Shown: one piece after another, positions 37,418-50,159 of the stretch
Layout of the letters: the number at the start of each line of letters is the position of its first letter
How positions within the stretch are numbered: the stretch's first letter is position 1
From: Trichobilharzia regenti
Taxonomy: Eukaryota; Platyhelminthes; Trematoda; Strigeidida; Schistosomatidae
DNA length: 64,000 nt
Assembly: GCA_944472135.2 (NCBI GenBank)
Contig: OX235265.1
Coordinates: forward strand, 60,337,112-60,401,111
Direction: 5' to 3'
The notes under the pieces: generated by a model
Told to the model about the DNA's origin: nothing
Databases searched by the model: none
What the model saw: the letters and a program-made list of their open reading frames with translations, nothing else
Position numbers and translations under genes: made by a program

Positions 37418-40400
37418 TTGGAAGCAATGATGGTGAAGGATAAGAATCGTCCGAAACCGCCAATGACACCATATGCATGCTTTGTACAAGTTATACGTGA
37501 AGAGCATAGAAAAAAGCATCCAACTGAAAATGTTATTTTCAGTGAATTTTCTAAAAAATGCGCTGAGAAATGGAAGGTATGTAGAAAAAAAATGATATCA
37601 TTCTGTGCTCACTCCTCCTTCTTCTCCTCTTCCTCCTTTTTTCATTGTCTAGCTCATGACTGTAGAACAAAGAAAATGTTTCGAAGAGATGGCAAAATTG
37701 GATACAGAACGCTTCAATCGTGAAATGGCTCATTATGTCCCACCGACTGGAATGCGACGTGGTCGTAGGCGAAGGCGGATCAAAGATCCTGGTATGCCTA
37801 AACGTTCATGGTCCGCGTTCTTCTTCTTTTGTGATGCATTTCGATCGAAAATTCGTAGTGAACATCCAGATTGGAAAGTTAGTGATATTGCCAAAGAGTT
37901 GGGTAGACGATGGGAAGAGTGTACTGACAAAGAGAAATATGAACGACGTGCTCAAAATGATAAATTACGTTATGAACAAGTAAGCCTATATATATGTACA
38001 TATATTTACTACTTATAAGAATTCTGCTAAATTTAGTCGTAAATACTGATTAGAATTAAGTAGTAATAGTGTGGCAGTTGCTACTTATGAAACGTACTAG
38101 TAGTATAGCGCGAATGTAGTAAAGACAAACGGAGTCATAGAAACCAAAGGACAACTTATTTATAGATATAGAATGCACAGATTATTTTATGGACTGGGCT
38201 AGATGCACTGATTAGCTTTACATCATTATGGCGTTATTACTCAGTGTATATTCATCACTTTCCTGCTTCATTTTGTATTTCCTAAACCATTTCTAGCAGA
38301 TTGTATAGGTTAAATCAATTTGAAAACTAGTGGGATTTATGAACTATCTCTTATTGTTCGTTTTTGAGTTGGAATTATTTCATAAATTTGCAACCCTTAA
38401 TTTATATCTCTAGTAGTTACTTGGGTTTATCATATATACATGTGGTAAAAATAAGCTACATATGAAGAGGATGGTAAATTTTTAATGTATATCTGAAGGC
38501 TCATTTGGGTAAAGATAAAAGCTATCATGAGGTTTTATTTGCGCGTTGTATGGTAAATGGTACAACAGATATTAGGCAAAATAAACCTTAGTTTTAAAAT
38601 TGGATTACCAAAATAGGTTCAAAGTAATAACAGATAACTTTCGAACACATAAAACAGGTTTACACCTTTTTAGTGGTTAAGGCTTAAACCAATTCAAGTA
38701 TATGACCCAAACCTGTTTTACACATGAGTTTAAAGGCACTCGTCTCTCTATAATGTGCCTTGTGACAGATGCCGTTAAGTCTGCACAGATTGATGAGTCC
38801 TCCCTCTGTGTACATTTAAATTGGTAAACACAATGGGCTGTGATGGTTTACAAGACGGTGTAAATTCCGTTTCCCTTAAGAAAATAAGTTTAGCTGCATA
38901 GTAAGTTATGTTGAGTACCACTCTGAATCTTTGTTTTGTGATGCAGCTTTTTAGTGATCACCTTTGACAGGTAAAGAGCTAATCGGATTAGTCGAACCTC
39001 TTTTTTTGACGCTTTTGTGGAATTTAGCGAATTTCAAAAGATAGTTACTATCTAATAATGGTATATTGTGTTGTAACACTCAACTTTTTCCTTTTATCTC
39101 ACAGAGTTTTATGAGTATTGGTATTTTTATTTTCACATTTTGCCTTAGTGTCTTATCATCTTTTGCTTAGAAAATTAAAGGTTTTGACGATTTGAATTGT
39201 TGAAGAATAGGTTGGAGGATTTCATCATGAGCTGACATCAGTTAGAAAACTAGTGGAAAACCAACTGGGAGTACTGCCAGGTAGCTGTTTCCTCCATCCT
39301 AGTTTGAGACTCTCCAGCAGTACGCACCCACCGTCAGGGTTCGAACCCAGGACCTTCTGGTTACAAGGTGAGCTAGCTCGTAGACAACAAAGCCATTGGG
39401 ACCCAATCCAGTAGCCAACAAGCCCATGAATTCTATCCTCTGCCGACTCATGAAATAGCGCAACCAGTTCACGGTGTCTTTTCTAATGAGTGACTGTGCT
39501 CACCTTCAACCTACTGTACCCTCCTGGTCGCGGCTTCCCACCAGAACCCCAGGTAACTACCCAGCTGAATAAAGCCAGCTGCTAGTGAGCTTCAGATTAA
39601 TTTTCAAATTTTGGTTTTGTAGGGATTTTGTTCTAAGTCATGTGTTGATAGTATCTATACACTGTTCAATAAATTTAGATAGGGTAGTTAGAAGATGGTG
39701 TTTATCTGTGAAATGTGTAGTGTGATTAAGCAGTACATTTTGAACGGTCTAATTAAAAATTTCAAATTAATTTATGCATGGAAAATGAAAAGCCAATCAA
39801 AAATGAACAAAATGATAAAACGATTTAAGAATAGGAAGGATAATAACTAACATTACTCTTGGTTATGTGAGTTGGTGGTTCTGTGGTCCAGGATCTGATT
39901 CTTGCCCGACGCACTCCTAAACCTTGCTTAGCCGGTAGTAAGATCGGTAAAGAGGGAATGTTGGACGTAAGGTCAGCGACCTCATCCTTCTGGAATTTCA
40001 GAGCTCAGGCTCTAAGCCATTTGTTTTATTCAGAAGGCAGAGGAATAAAATAAATAACAATAAATACTCTTGCCAATGTAGGTTAAGAGTAGTAATAAAG
40101 TGTTTTGACCAAGTTCAAGATTAGATACCCAACAGTGGTGAACTCACCAGTGACATTAGAACGCAAGATAGTATTAAACTAGATAAGTAACACTATATTC
40201 ATGAAATGTGCGTCGGTGGCACAGCGGTAGACTGTTCACCGACCACGCAGGTGGTCTGGGGTTCGATTCCCGACCGATGCAATCCTTTACCTCGCTAAAC
40301 CGGCAATAAGACTGGTAAAGAGGGAAGGTTGGACGTGAGGCTAGCAAACCCATCCCGTAAAATTCATCAGTGCTACAGAAACTTCAAGCCTTTAGCTTGA

Positions 40401-41901
40401 AACCCTATGTCCCACTGGGGACGTGAAGGAATAAAAAAGTATTCATGAAAGTGTTGAATGAAGTGTAGGGATATTAAACGCGATAACCGGTTCCATATTA
40501 GTTTGTTGATTAGATATATCACACAGTGAAACAATATTATTTACTGGATGACATTTCAAACACAATCTGTTGTTCATGACCTCACAACTTCGAAACTTCT
40601 CTTTTTTGTAGTTTTCTTTATTCTTTCCTATTCATCGTAGGGCTAATGGAATTTTCCAGATGTCTGAAACAGGTGTTGAATTATTCCTGTTACACGTATT
40701 CCCATTTGACTCAATGAATAAAGCTGCAGTTATCAGTCCCTCCATCCACCTTGATACATTAGATTTTAAAACTGTCATCTTATCCCATCCTATTGCATGG
40801 TTGTGTGTAATTGCATGTGGTACTGTAGCTGAACTATTCTCCAGATTTATTATCTTATTCGGGTCAACTAATCTAGATTTTGCTAGGTTTTTGTTCTCCG
40901 CTAGTCTGACTGACCCTGTCCTGTTACTACTCTGCCTCCTATGTATGTGAACTGGCAATCATTGCAGCATCCTTTAACCAACAAAGCTTGTTTCTAATCG
41001 AGTTTGTGGGTTTGAATGCCAACCACTGTTCTTCCTGCATTGTTAAGAATTCTTCGTAAGGTGGTTTCCGAGGTTCCTTCCTTGTATGCAAGTATTAAGG
41101 ATGATTCAAATTCCCTATTGCTAGTGTTGGGATAACTGGTTAGTTTTAAGGTAGCTTAGGGAAAGACTAAGGTTAGGTTTGAGTTAGGGTTAGATTAACC
41201 TAATCAGGGAGTTATTAGTGTTGATTATGGATAGTTAGGGACCCCAAGATTGCTTTTAAGCACAATCACCCATTCCAAGCTCGTAAGTGTTCATCCACAC
41301 TTCTTGGGTGTCTAATGTTTAACTATATGCCATTGTGTTTATATACTTCGTGATGTTTAACAATTTTTTATTTTTACAAGTTATATTTATTCTACTGGTA
41401 AGCAAATCACTTTCTTCATATCTTTGCATTTCTTTTTCAACGTATGGCAAGGATATGCAAAAATACAAGGCTGGCTTATATGTAGCGACAAAACGTGCTC
41501 GAATTGACGAACAAAACACCACAGAACTACTCCCGCCAAGTACACATGATCATCAGATGATAAGTCAACAAGCGTTAGTAGTAGGTGAAACAAGTCAAAT
41601 TATCATGTCAAGAGAGGAATCTGTTACAGGGGTGGTGAGTAGTGGAGTTGAAGACGATGAAGAAGAGGAGGAAGATGAGGAAGAGGATGAAGAAGAGGAA
41701 GAGGGTGAGGAAGAAGAAGGTGATGATGAAGAACACGAAGATGAGGAAGACGATGAAGAAGAGGATGATAATAGGGATGCTGAACAGTCAAGAGGTAATC
41801 CGCATGGAATACACCATCTTAGCCATAATAAGACATCGGATGGTCGTCAAATGGTCACCAATGAGACGAATAATAATGCTATCATGAATACAGGAAATTA
41901 A
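37418..41901 (+). CDS. HMGB: HMGB/DSP1-type protein with two HMG boxes and acidic tail
   Basis: Three plus-strand exons: 37418-37576, 37653-37979 and 41452-41901, joined in phase 0 by GT-AG introns of 76 and 3,472 nt, giving 311 residues. HMG box A (about residues 10-85) has RPKPPMTPYACFVQ and KCAEKWK, continuing LMTVEQRKCFEEMAK. A basic linker (RRGRRRRRIKDPGMPKR) leads to box B (about 108-172: SWSAFFFFCDAF, DIAKELGRRWEE, KEKYERRA). A KRAR stretch could be a nuclear signal. The acidic run at about 228-268 is almost all Glu/Asp, then an uncharged 40-residue C-terminal tail. HMGB proteins bend DNA and bind nucleosomes. The acidic run is not terminal here, unlike vertebrate HMGB1. Exon borders are inferred from sequence. 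Confidence 0.92.
39205..39560 (-). repeat. SINE subfamily 3 in HMGB intron 2
   Basis: Minus strand. Carries GGGTTCGAACCCT (B box) and then a hammerhead order with long helix I (GTACTGC with GCAGTAC), core CTGGAGAG (A-to-G change) and GGAAACAGC. Intronic and antisense to the gene. Confidence 0.75.
39868..40040 (+). repeat. SINE subfamily 1, diverged, in HMGB intron 2
   Basis: Degenerate head (GTTGGTGGTTCTGTGG), body GGTAAAGAGGGAATGTTGGACG; 3' end lost. Confidence 0.6.
40208..40432 (+). repeat. SINE subfamily 1, full length, in HMGB intron 2
   Basis: GTGCGTCGGTGGCACAGCGG head, B box GGGGTTCGATTCCC, 3' end CCTATGTCCCACTGGGGACG and an A-rich tail. Same strand as the host gene. Confidence 0.85.
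40480..41110 (-). mobile_element. Penelope-like element fragment (type A) in HMGB intron 2
   Basis: Minus strand. Residue blocks GSVRLAENKNLAKSRLVDP, HAITHNHAIGW and WMEGLITAALFIES match the GIY-YIG endonuclease part of the larger element at 52547-55078. Upstream, the end of the RT-side domain is present in frameshifted form. At 40550-40590 is the pLTR block with the AAATGTC cleavage-like site. Fragment only; no YIGQT motif remains in frame. Confidence 0.75.
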
Positions 41902-41903
41902 AG

Positions 41904-41945
41904 TAGGTGTGTGTGTGTGTGTGTGTGTGTGGGGTGGGTGGGGAG
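41904..41945 (+). repeat. GT microsatellite and G-rich run after the HMGB stop
   Basis: About 12 GT units followed by GGGGTGGGTGGGGAG, directly in the presumed 3' UTR. An AATAAA lies at about 42259, a possible poly(A) signal. Confidence 0.7.
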
Positions 41946-42894
41946 AGGAGTTCGTTGCTTTTACTACGTTACTTACTTCTGTAAATTTCACTTTTGTTTT
42001 TAAATTGGATCTTTCTTTCTATTTACATCATATTATATAATATTCATATTTTTGTGGTCTTTTTCTACTTAAAAATCATACACATATATCAAATTGCATT
42101 TACTTTGTGCTATTTTTTTGATTTTTCCGATCTTTATTGGTATTATTAATAATATTATTATTACTGCTTTTATTTTCACTCTAGCACTCTTAATATTTTA
42201 TTGACGTCATGTCGATATGGTCGTGATTTCGACGTTTCTGTCCTTGTGTGAATAGACTAATAAACATGAACACACACCTCAATTAATTTATACCTCATTG
42301 TAAATACATTCAAACATGTGTGCTTGTGCTGTTTGTTATATTCTCTCTTCTTTTTTTGTCTGAATCCTCCCTCAGAACTGTGTAACATTCAGCTTCCCGA
42401 AGGATAATTGAAATAGATGGATAATGGCGGTTGGGGTTGAGGATCGGGAAGGAAGAGCAGATTGTAGAGTTGTATGCTTTACACAATACCTATTGTCCTG
42501 TAATAGTGTTATTCTCTTGCTTTCTCTTGATTGTCTTTTCTTTGTTACCGTTATAGTGGATCTTTTTTTCTTTCTTCATATATTGATTATTTTAATTTAA
42601 AAAAAATTTTTTTTTGACTTCAAATTGCATGAATAGCTTTCAACATAGTGATTGTGATAAATATAAAGCCGATATCCCATTGGGGAGAGAGTGATACAGA
42701 GAAAAAAGTGATTGTTACAGAATTTTTAATTGTTTTTATTCTAGGCATTTTACTTTTATCTACACGTGTCTTTACGCATACAGGTATAAATACATACATA
42801 CATACAGATAGACACATTTCGATAAAACAAATATATGTACATTAATATTTCCTTTTATATTTCCGAATGTGTTTTTCCTTTTTCATGATTGATC

Positions 42895-43260
42895 ACGAAA
42901 TGACTTAAGTTAGAGAACTATTGAAAACCAGTAGGGACTATTGGGGACACAGTGGTTTCGTTCTTGTCGCTTGGGTTCTTCATCGGTACTCATTCATGAC
43001 TCTAATGGGAGGGGTCGAACCTGGGGACCTTCACGTTACAAGGCAACCTCTTTGTCCATTTAGCAAATGGAACGGAATCCAATGACCTGTCAGTTCTATC
43101 TTCTGCCGCTTCCTGGTATGTGTGTAACACTACCCCCAGCTGGTGTTATCGGTGACTATTTGCCCTTACACATCTAATTTGGTTGACCCTGATGGTTACG
43201 ATTTCCCAGTGGAACGTCAGGCAACTTCATCTTGTAGTCAGTCATCAGTGAGGACTAACT
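42895..43260 (-). repeat. SINE subfamily 3, diverged
   Basis: Minus strand; GGTTCGACCCC B box, then hammerhead-like GAGTACCGATGAAGA and ACGAAACCACTGTGTCC. The core has CCGATGA for CTGATGA. Confidence 0.65.
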
Positions 43261-43474
43261 GAGATAGATGACTGGGAAGCAGTAGTCTAATTGAAGATTA
43301 ACGTTGAAAGGCGTTGTATCGTTGGGCGATGAGGTGTGAAGTTGGTATTATGAATATTTTGAAAGTTGTTTCTATCAAGAATCGGTAACTAGAGAATTAT
43401 TGGAAAGCTGAAAGCACTGAACTGTCATGTTGTCGTGATTTGAGGTAGTGAATAAGAATTGTTATTATTATAAT

Positions 43475-44350
43475 ATTATTATTGTTCCCTTGGGTTCCTA
43501 GTGGAACATAGGGCTTCAACTGCACGTCTTCACTTGCTTCTGTTTTCTGCTGTACTTTTCACCTGCATCCATGTTAGTCCATACTGTTTCAACTCCTCTT
43601 CACCCGATCTCCTCCATGTCACCCTTGCACTGACGTCCCACTCGCCGCTTTCACTCGAGCAATGGCCTGACGCGCGCGCGATGTCACCCAGCGGTCTCCT
43701 CAGTGAGTGTCCAATCCATCTCCACTTTCTCTTGCATATTTGTTCGTTGGCGATTGGTTCTTGTTTTGTTTGTTTGTGTGCATAGTTTCTTGTTGGTGAT
43801 TGTTTCCGGCCCGGCCATCTGATCTTCAGTATAGATCCAGCGAAGACAGTTGTTGATAAAGGTAGCCTCTGCAACAGGCTGTTGGAAATATTCTTTGTGA
43901 TCCAACCGCCAAGTTTCTGATCCGTATAGAAGAACTGACTGACTTGATGTTTGTATTGAAAATCCAACTGAATTTTGTTGTTGATGCAGAGTGGCGAAGA
44001 TTTCCAGATTGATTTCAGTTGGTTGATGAATTTGTTTCTCGCCTTCCCGATTCTCGCTCGACTTGACGTCCTCGTCCGTTCCGACTGTCTGTGTTTGAGA
44101 CAATGCTCCCTAGATCAGTGAGTGAATGAAGTAACCTGTTTCAAATTCCTTCCGTTGATGGTGATTGGCGCTGGATGTTGTTGTTGTTGGTCGGTTATTT
44201 TTATAACCTGTGTCTTGTCTATGTTCACTTGGAGTCCTGTCTTCACCGGCTGCTTCTTCGACCAGTTTGTCGGTTTTCGCTTGTAAGTCTTCGATTTTGT
44301 GTGACATCAAGTATAAATCATCCACGCGCGAAATCCAGGTCTTCTAGGTT
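43475..44350 (-). mobile_element. RTE-clade element 3' half, copy A2
   Basis: Minus strand. The C-terminal frames carry DDLYLMSHKIEDL, LLYGSETWR, FINNCLRWIY and NKKLCTQTNKTRT, in several overlapping frames because of frameshifts. The 3' end (GGAACCCAAGGGAACAA) is followed by an AAT-type microsatellite, the usual RTE tail. 5' truncated near 44350, just upstream of the catalytic aspartates. Confidence 0.8.
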
Positions 44351-44479
44351 CTTCACGTATTGTTCAGTAGAATTGTGACGTAGACCCAAATTAATACGAG
44401 ACAACTATTTACTGTGCTTTGTTTTTTAAATGGTTTCTTGTATGACGTCAATTTCTGATCTCAGCACGGTTACAGAAGG

Positions 44480-45260
44480 TTCCTTTCACATATGCACGTT
44501 TACGCCGTCTCTGGCGTAGACGTAATATCCGGCTATCGACCAACGGGCGGGTGTACTGTTCAGCAGTCCGCTCCGTTCTCCTTTATAGCTGTGAGACCTG
44601 GCCATTGAGAGTGAAAGATGTGGAAAGGCCGGCTAGCTCTTTGTGACCATAGGCGCCTGCGTTCTATCTCCCTTGTGAGGTGGTATAATAGGGTGAGCAA
44701 TATTGAGGTTAGGTGTTGAGTGCTAGGTAAGGAGGGAAAATCAGTAGATCAGGCTTTGAAGTTACATCGACTGAGTTGGTTAGGATATGCGTTGTTCATC
44801 CCTAACCATCGCTTTCCTCGACGGGCAATGTTAGATGATATAAGGTCAGGCTGGAAAAGAGCTAGTGGTGGTCAAACCAAAACATTGCATCAGTCAATGA
44901 AATCCAAAATAGTTAGTTTAAGCTAGTCACGTAGGGAAGTGTAGACTGGCTTCCTGTTTGGGGTCCTCGGGACGGTAAAAGCCAACGGCTGGAGACAATT
45001 GGTGATATGGCTCAAAATCGTTCACTGGTGCAGATGCATCCACTCCTTGTGACTTATAATATCCAATAAAACTACATGGATCTTCGATATTACTGTTCTT
45101 TTTGCCTCGTATCTCTGTTTACTGTCTCTGTTTTGCATTTCTTCTTACTTTTTTCTCTTTGTGTGCTAAGTGAAGTGTGGCGACTTGAATTGCTGCACGT
45201 CGGTGCAAAGTTCTACGTCAGTCAGTCGGTTTCTAATGTCTACGTTTAAAGAAGTTTATA
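44480..45260 (+). mobile_element. RTE-clade element 3' end, fragment B2
   Basis: Plus strand; decayed pieces CETWPLRVKD, LHRLSWLGYALFIPNH and RSGWKRASGGQTKT match fragment B1 (34700-35440) in opposite orientation, and the 3' non-coding part also matches. Stops in all frames before 44720. Confidence 0.7.
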
Positions 45261-46149
45261 TATATATGGGTTACGTTCCACCTACCAGGCGTTGTTAGAC
45301 AGCATTATTGTATCGACTGTCATACAATAAATCTGCCTCATTGTTAAATGCCTATAAATGTAAATGGCTGCTGAGTAGCTTTTTTTCAGTCTTTTTTATG
45401 TATATAATACAAGTATGGGCGGTATTATGGGATTATTCCATGGACTTTACGTTTACCATTGTGATAAACAATATTAAAGTGTGTATACCGTATTATTGAA
45501 GAAATTCAGATGACAAAAATCAATGTTTTTTGCGATTTGAAAATCATACATGTGAACCATCCGTTATTCGACCATGTTTAATTTATACATTTCTGAATAG
45601 CTTCTATGGGTGTATTTCGTCTATAAAATGGTACAGCTGAACTCTGTACACAATGCATTAATGCCCAACATCATGAGGGAATGTTAATTTCTTATTGTTA
45701 ATATTAATAATATCATATTGGTAATACCACCTGGTGTTAACGTCTCCGATTGCATCAATGTGTGATGCAGGTTTGACCCTTCTAGGTTGCACATGTATAC
45801 CTTGCTGGTGAGTATCAATAGATGCGAAACTCATTTCTAGAGTGTCCTGCCAACTGTCTCCTAGATCTAACATCAACGTCAGTAATATGCTTTAACATAC
45901 GAATTTAGCGATTCAAATGTTATTTTAAAGTGTCGAAACTTTTCTCTGAAGAATGCATTTTAATCCTTTCGATGTTTTAAGAATTCCGGCAGTGTCTTTC
46001 GTTTTTAAAACATCTCATTGTTTTATCGCAATTAGACTGATGATTGGGTATTTGTTGTTCTTAAACTGATAGAACGTATCCTTAGATCTTTTTCATCCTT
46101 TGCATTCTGATTGGAAAATAATAAGATTTGAAGCCCTCAAGTTTCATTA
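45261..46149. other. Interval without recognisable gene
   Basis: AT-rich; no coding or repeat signal. Confidence 0.4.
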
Positions 46150-46290
46150 GAGGTGGCGTTGCCAGCCACACGTTCAACCTCTGCTCTTATCCTGGTTTAC
46201 TATCACCTGATAAACTAGTTGATGCTTAGTAGCGTGCCGACCGGGAATCGAGCTCAGACCACGTGCGTGGTTGGCAATCATGGATACATA
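46150..46290 (-). repeat. SINE subfamily 1, 5' half, diverged
   Basis: Minus strand; tRNA-like part with ACCACGTGCGTGGT and B-box-like GATTCCCGGTCGG. 3' half missing. Confidence 0.5.
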
Positions 46291-47824
46291 TGCACAATTG
46301 CTTAGATGCTGTAATAAAACCAAAGTCATATATTGCATGATATCTTCAAGTTTGTAATTGGCGCAGTGTAAACAGATAACCGCCTTCTGTAGTATATTAT
46401 TCGAAGTAGAACCAGTTTAAATTATTGCTGTGTATAGCCCATAATGTGGTGATAGCTGAACAGATGGAAGTTGGATTAAGTTTGAATCCCTTGATGTACC
46501 TCAACTCCAGGAAGTCTCGTAGCTCAGTGGCTTGAAGCGTTGTCAGATATCTGTGTGTGGTGCATTTTTCAGTTCCATATTGTACTGTGCTTATATAGAA
46601 ATAAATCAGTTAGTAGAAAAAAACCAAGATGTGAGATTAGTCGTTGATTACGGGTATAGGTATTGGACGCATGGCTGAGATCTACGAATTTGCCGGCATC
46701 GAAAGATGGAGACTCTAGTTGTATGGTTTAAGATTGATTAAAATAACCATTCCTACTTATATATTTGCTTTATCTCAATGTGATGTTTCTTCAGCAGTTC
46801 ATTACCTTTCGGTTAACAGGTTCTAATCTCTCTTCACATGTTCCAACCTAAACAAAACTGGGTTGGCTCGTAACCTGCTATACAAAAAATATGTTTGCTA
46901 TATTTAAGTTCCAACACACATAATTCTGCTTAACTTCTTATCTTGCATAGCCTTCTCAGACTGATTATTCACTATTTCCTTACTTTTGGAATAAATTTAT
47001 AATGAGGTGGCTTGAAGTGGTCAGTGGTAATCAAGGGATCTTGTCTTCGTGTTAGATACGTAGTTTAGTAAGTGACAGAATCAACATTGTCACTAATTTA
47101 TAAATCGGTTGGTAACTTTCAGTTTATAACAGAAACATAATCCTTTCTTTTTTTAAATTCAGTGAATTCAAGAAAATTTTATCGATACACTTTTAGTATC
47201 TTGTTTCACACTGATAGAGATACACACACACACGCACACACACTAGGAACTAAATAGAAAAGCAGACATCTGTAATGTTTGAGTAAATAAGTACTTTTTG
47301 TCTATCTACCCAAGTTGTCTTATAAGACTTGTATAATCCAAAATTCATTGTATATTTCAGTAAGTTATAAATTATTTTTCCAATTGTGTACAATTTCATT
47401 TATTTATTCGGTTTATTCAGTTGATATCAACTGATGAATTTTTATCACGGTGACCTTGAATAGTACATAAAATAAGCGATAAAGTGATTGTTCAATATGT
47501 ACAATATATGTGTGTGTATTTGTATGATTGTGCATATTTAAATTTTATTCAGTTAACAAAATCGAGCAATAATTTCGAAATAAACAAAATTTTGGTTTTT
47601 CTGTCTTACTGAATATTTAACACCTAAATAACAAATAATCTTATGTAAGTACCATTTTTATGTAAAGCTTGAATGGATATGAATTATTGATTGGTTGAAT
47701 TACATGTCAGAATTTTGGATTATCATATTTATTTCTTATCAAATCGTTAATTTGTACTGAAACAACATGGATTTACATCAAATTATTTATTGTAAAATAT
47801 ACAATCCAACTTAAAATTTTATTG
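46291..47824. other. Interval without recognisable gene
   Basis: AT-rich. An AC microsatellite lies at 47219-47245. A tRNA-like GTAGCTCAGTGGC at about 46519 may be another SINE fragment. Confidence 0.4.
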
Positions 47825-48107
47825 GTTAGAGGATTTTATTATGGGCTGACATCAGTTACAGAACCACTAGAAAACTTGCAGGGAGTACTGCCAGACAGCT
47901 GTTTCCTCCATCCTAGTTTGGGACTCTTCAACGGTATGCACCCACACTGCTGGGTTCGAACCCAGAACATTCTGGTTACAAGCCGAGCTAACTCGTAGAC
48001 CATTAAGACACTGGGACCCGATCCAGTGGCCAGCCAGCCGATGAATTATAACCTCTGCCAACTCATGACATAACACGATCAATTCAGGCAATTACCTGGG
48101 GTTCTAG
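47825..48107 (-). repeat. SINE subfamily 3, left half of a head-to-head pair
   Basis: Minus strand; GGGTTCGAACCC B box, hammerhead order with TTGAAGAG core (C-to-T at the first base), GGAAACAGCTGTC and GGCAGTAC. Faces the copy at 48088-48430. Confidence 0.75.
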
Positions 48108-48430
48108 TGGGAAGCGGTGACCAGTATGATGCAGCAGATTGAAAGTGACTACAGTTACTCATCGGAAAAGACGTTGCGAAGTCGTCTCGTTATGTCATGA
48201 ATTGGCAGAAGTTAGAATTCATGGACTGGCCATTGGATTGGGTCCCATTGGCTTAATTGTCTACGAGTTTGCTCACCTTGTAACCAGAAGGTTCTAGGTT
48301 CGAACCCTGAGGGTGGGTGCATACCGTTGAAGAGTCCAAAACCAGGAGGTTGGAAACAACTGTCTGGCAGTACTCCCAGTTGGTTTTCCAATGGCTTTGT
48401 GACTGATGTCAGCTCATGGTGAAATCCTCT
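48088..48430 (+). repeat. SINE subfamily 3, right half of a head-to-head pair
   Basis: Plus strand; begins ACCTGGGGTTCTAGTGGGAAG, B box GGTTCGAACCCT, hammerhead-like GTTGAAGAGTCC and GGAAACAACTGTC. Near mirror image of the previous entry; the two share about 20 bp at the centre. Confidence 0.75.
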
Positions 48431-48639
48431 AACCAATCAAACAAAAATCCCTACAAAAGCAATACTTTAAAATTTTACCGCTAGTTATGTTTAGTGATCC
48501 AACGGTTTTAATATTATGATGTTTGTGTGTAATGAGTTTGACATTATGAATAGGATAGAGACTGTGAGCATAGCATGTATTGTAATTCGAAACTTAATAC
48601 TGATTGATATAAATATAGTAGTTTGAATGTATGGACAGC

Positions 48640-49400
48640 AAAAAACGATAGAAATCTTTGTACAGGAGAAAAGCAACAAGTTGACAGAAGAGACAGCGAA
48701 GATAACACTTCAGGTGAGCATACAGAAGGCAAATGGTGGTCAGGCCGCCTAGCCAACAGCAGCAGTTACAGCAAGCACCAATCACTATTACCTGGAGAAA
48801 ACTAAAGGAAATCAATTCTTTCACTTACGTAGGCAGTATCGTTTCAACTACAGGTGCCAAAGATAAAGATGTCAAAACCAGCCAGGACTGGAAAGGCGAG
48901 ATATATCCAGTCATAATTTTGAAATTATTGTGGGAATCTTCTGCACCAAGCATAAGGAACAAGATCCGGAACTTGAATACTAATTTTAAGTCATTGCTTC
49001 TATATGATTAGGAGACTTAGCGCGTCATCAAAAGCTTACTTTTACCAACATCTGCTTTCGCTCCATATTGAAGATCATATGGCTAACCAGAAAAAATGAG
49101 CAAGCAAAAAGGAAATCTGTCAGTCACTAACCGACAAAAAACCTTTCACTCAACAAATATGCAGAAGTAAATGGAGATGGATTACACACACGCTGAGTGG
49201 CATCACACATCGGACTATCCAGTGGATTCCGAATCGGAAACAACGAGCTAGACATCTGAGGGTGACATGGAGGGAATCATCATATGAGAAGGTAAAAGCG
49301 TGCATGCGACCGTAGAGTTAGCTAAAAAGGCGTTCAGACAGCAGGTTGAAACAGAGATCTACTGCTAAATCTGTGTGTGTTTTCCCTAGGAACTCAATGG
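48640..49400 (+). pseudogene. RTE C-terminal remnant, family C
   Basis: Plus strand; blocks ITITWRKLKEINSFTYVGS and IVSTTGAKDKDVKTS at 48780-48890, then decayed NKIRNLNTNF and, after 49150, the equivalent of the basic C-terminal tail. Frameshifts and stops; diverged from copies A and B. Confidence 0.6.
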
Positions 49401-50159
49401 GACTAATAAAATGACATGATAATATGCTAAGAGGGACTTTTCAACATGACATGAATATTTGGTGTTATAATTAATTATTTATTAGCCTTTCACCCTTTTC
49501 TTAACCATACAGGGCAGTAAATGACAGATGTTTCAGTCTAACTTGGGACTTCTAAATATCGTCACTAGAGATCGAATCCATTATCTTCATTTTTTGAGGC
49601 GAGTACCTTGTTTAATTCTTTGTCATATGAAATATCTCAACTCAAAGAGCAGGATGTTGCAATTCCGTACTGAATATAAACCAATATTTTTTAATCCTGG
49701 TAATACATTTTAAATCACATTTAAGATAAACACGTGCGTAAAGTCACCTAACGTCGTGGTGGCTATCTGTCAGATTTGGTTGAAACACCTTGTCAGGATT
49801 TGTAATTAAGTCACTTAGTATTAGTTACTCAGCAGTTATTGATAAGTGAATCAAGTACACTTTTGCGTGGAGCCAGTTACAATGCTGGAATAATGCAGAA
49901 GATTTGTAGATCAGGTGGATAATTTTAGTGTTATTGTACTTTTTGGTTAGGCTAAATTGTTCTTCTAGACAATGTCTTCAGTGTTAACCTCAGTGATAAC
50001 AACTGTACTCATGAGTTTCAAAAAATGTCTGTTCGAGTTTCCGAGAATAAAGGATATTTCTCAAGATTGCCAAAGCTTATTTGCTTAAGTTAATTTGTAT
50101 TTCCTATTGATTGAATATATTGGATCAAAATACTTGATCTCTGTTGATATGTTGGCTTC
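49401..50159. other. Interval without recognisable gene
   Basis: AT-rich, no supported feature. Confidence 0.4.

Noticed and set aside
41642..41887. Met/Lys-rich 81-codon frame
   Set aside because: Alternative frame of the acidic HMGB exon.
43501..43785. 94-codon plus-strand frame with signal-like N-terminus
   Set aside because: It is the reverse strand of an RTE 3' end and recurs at 55.2 and 57.3 kb in the same antisense relation.
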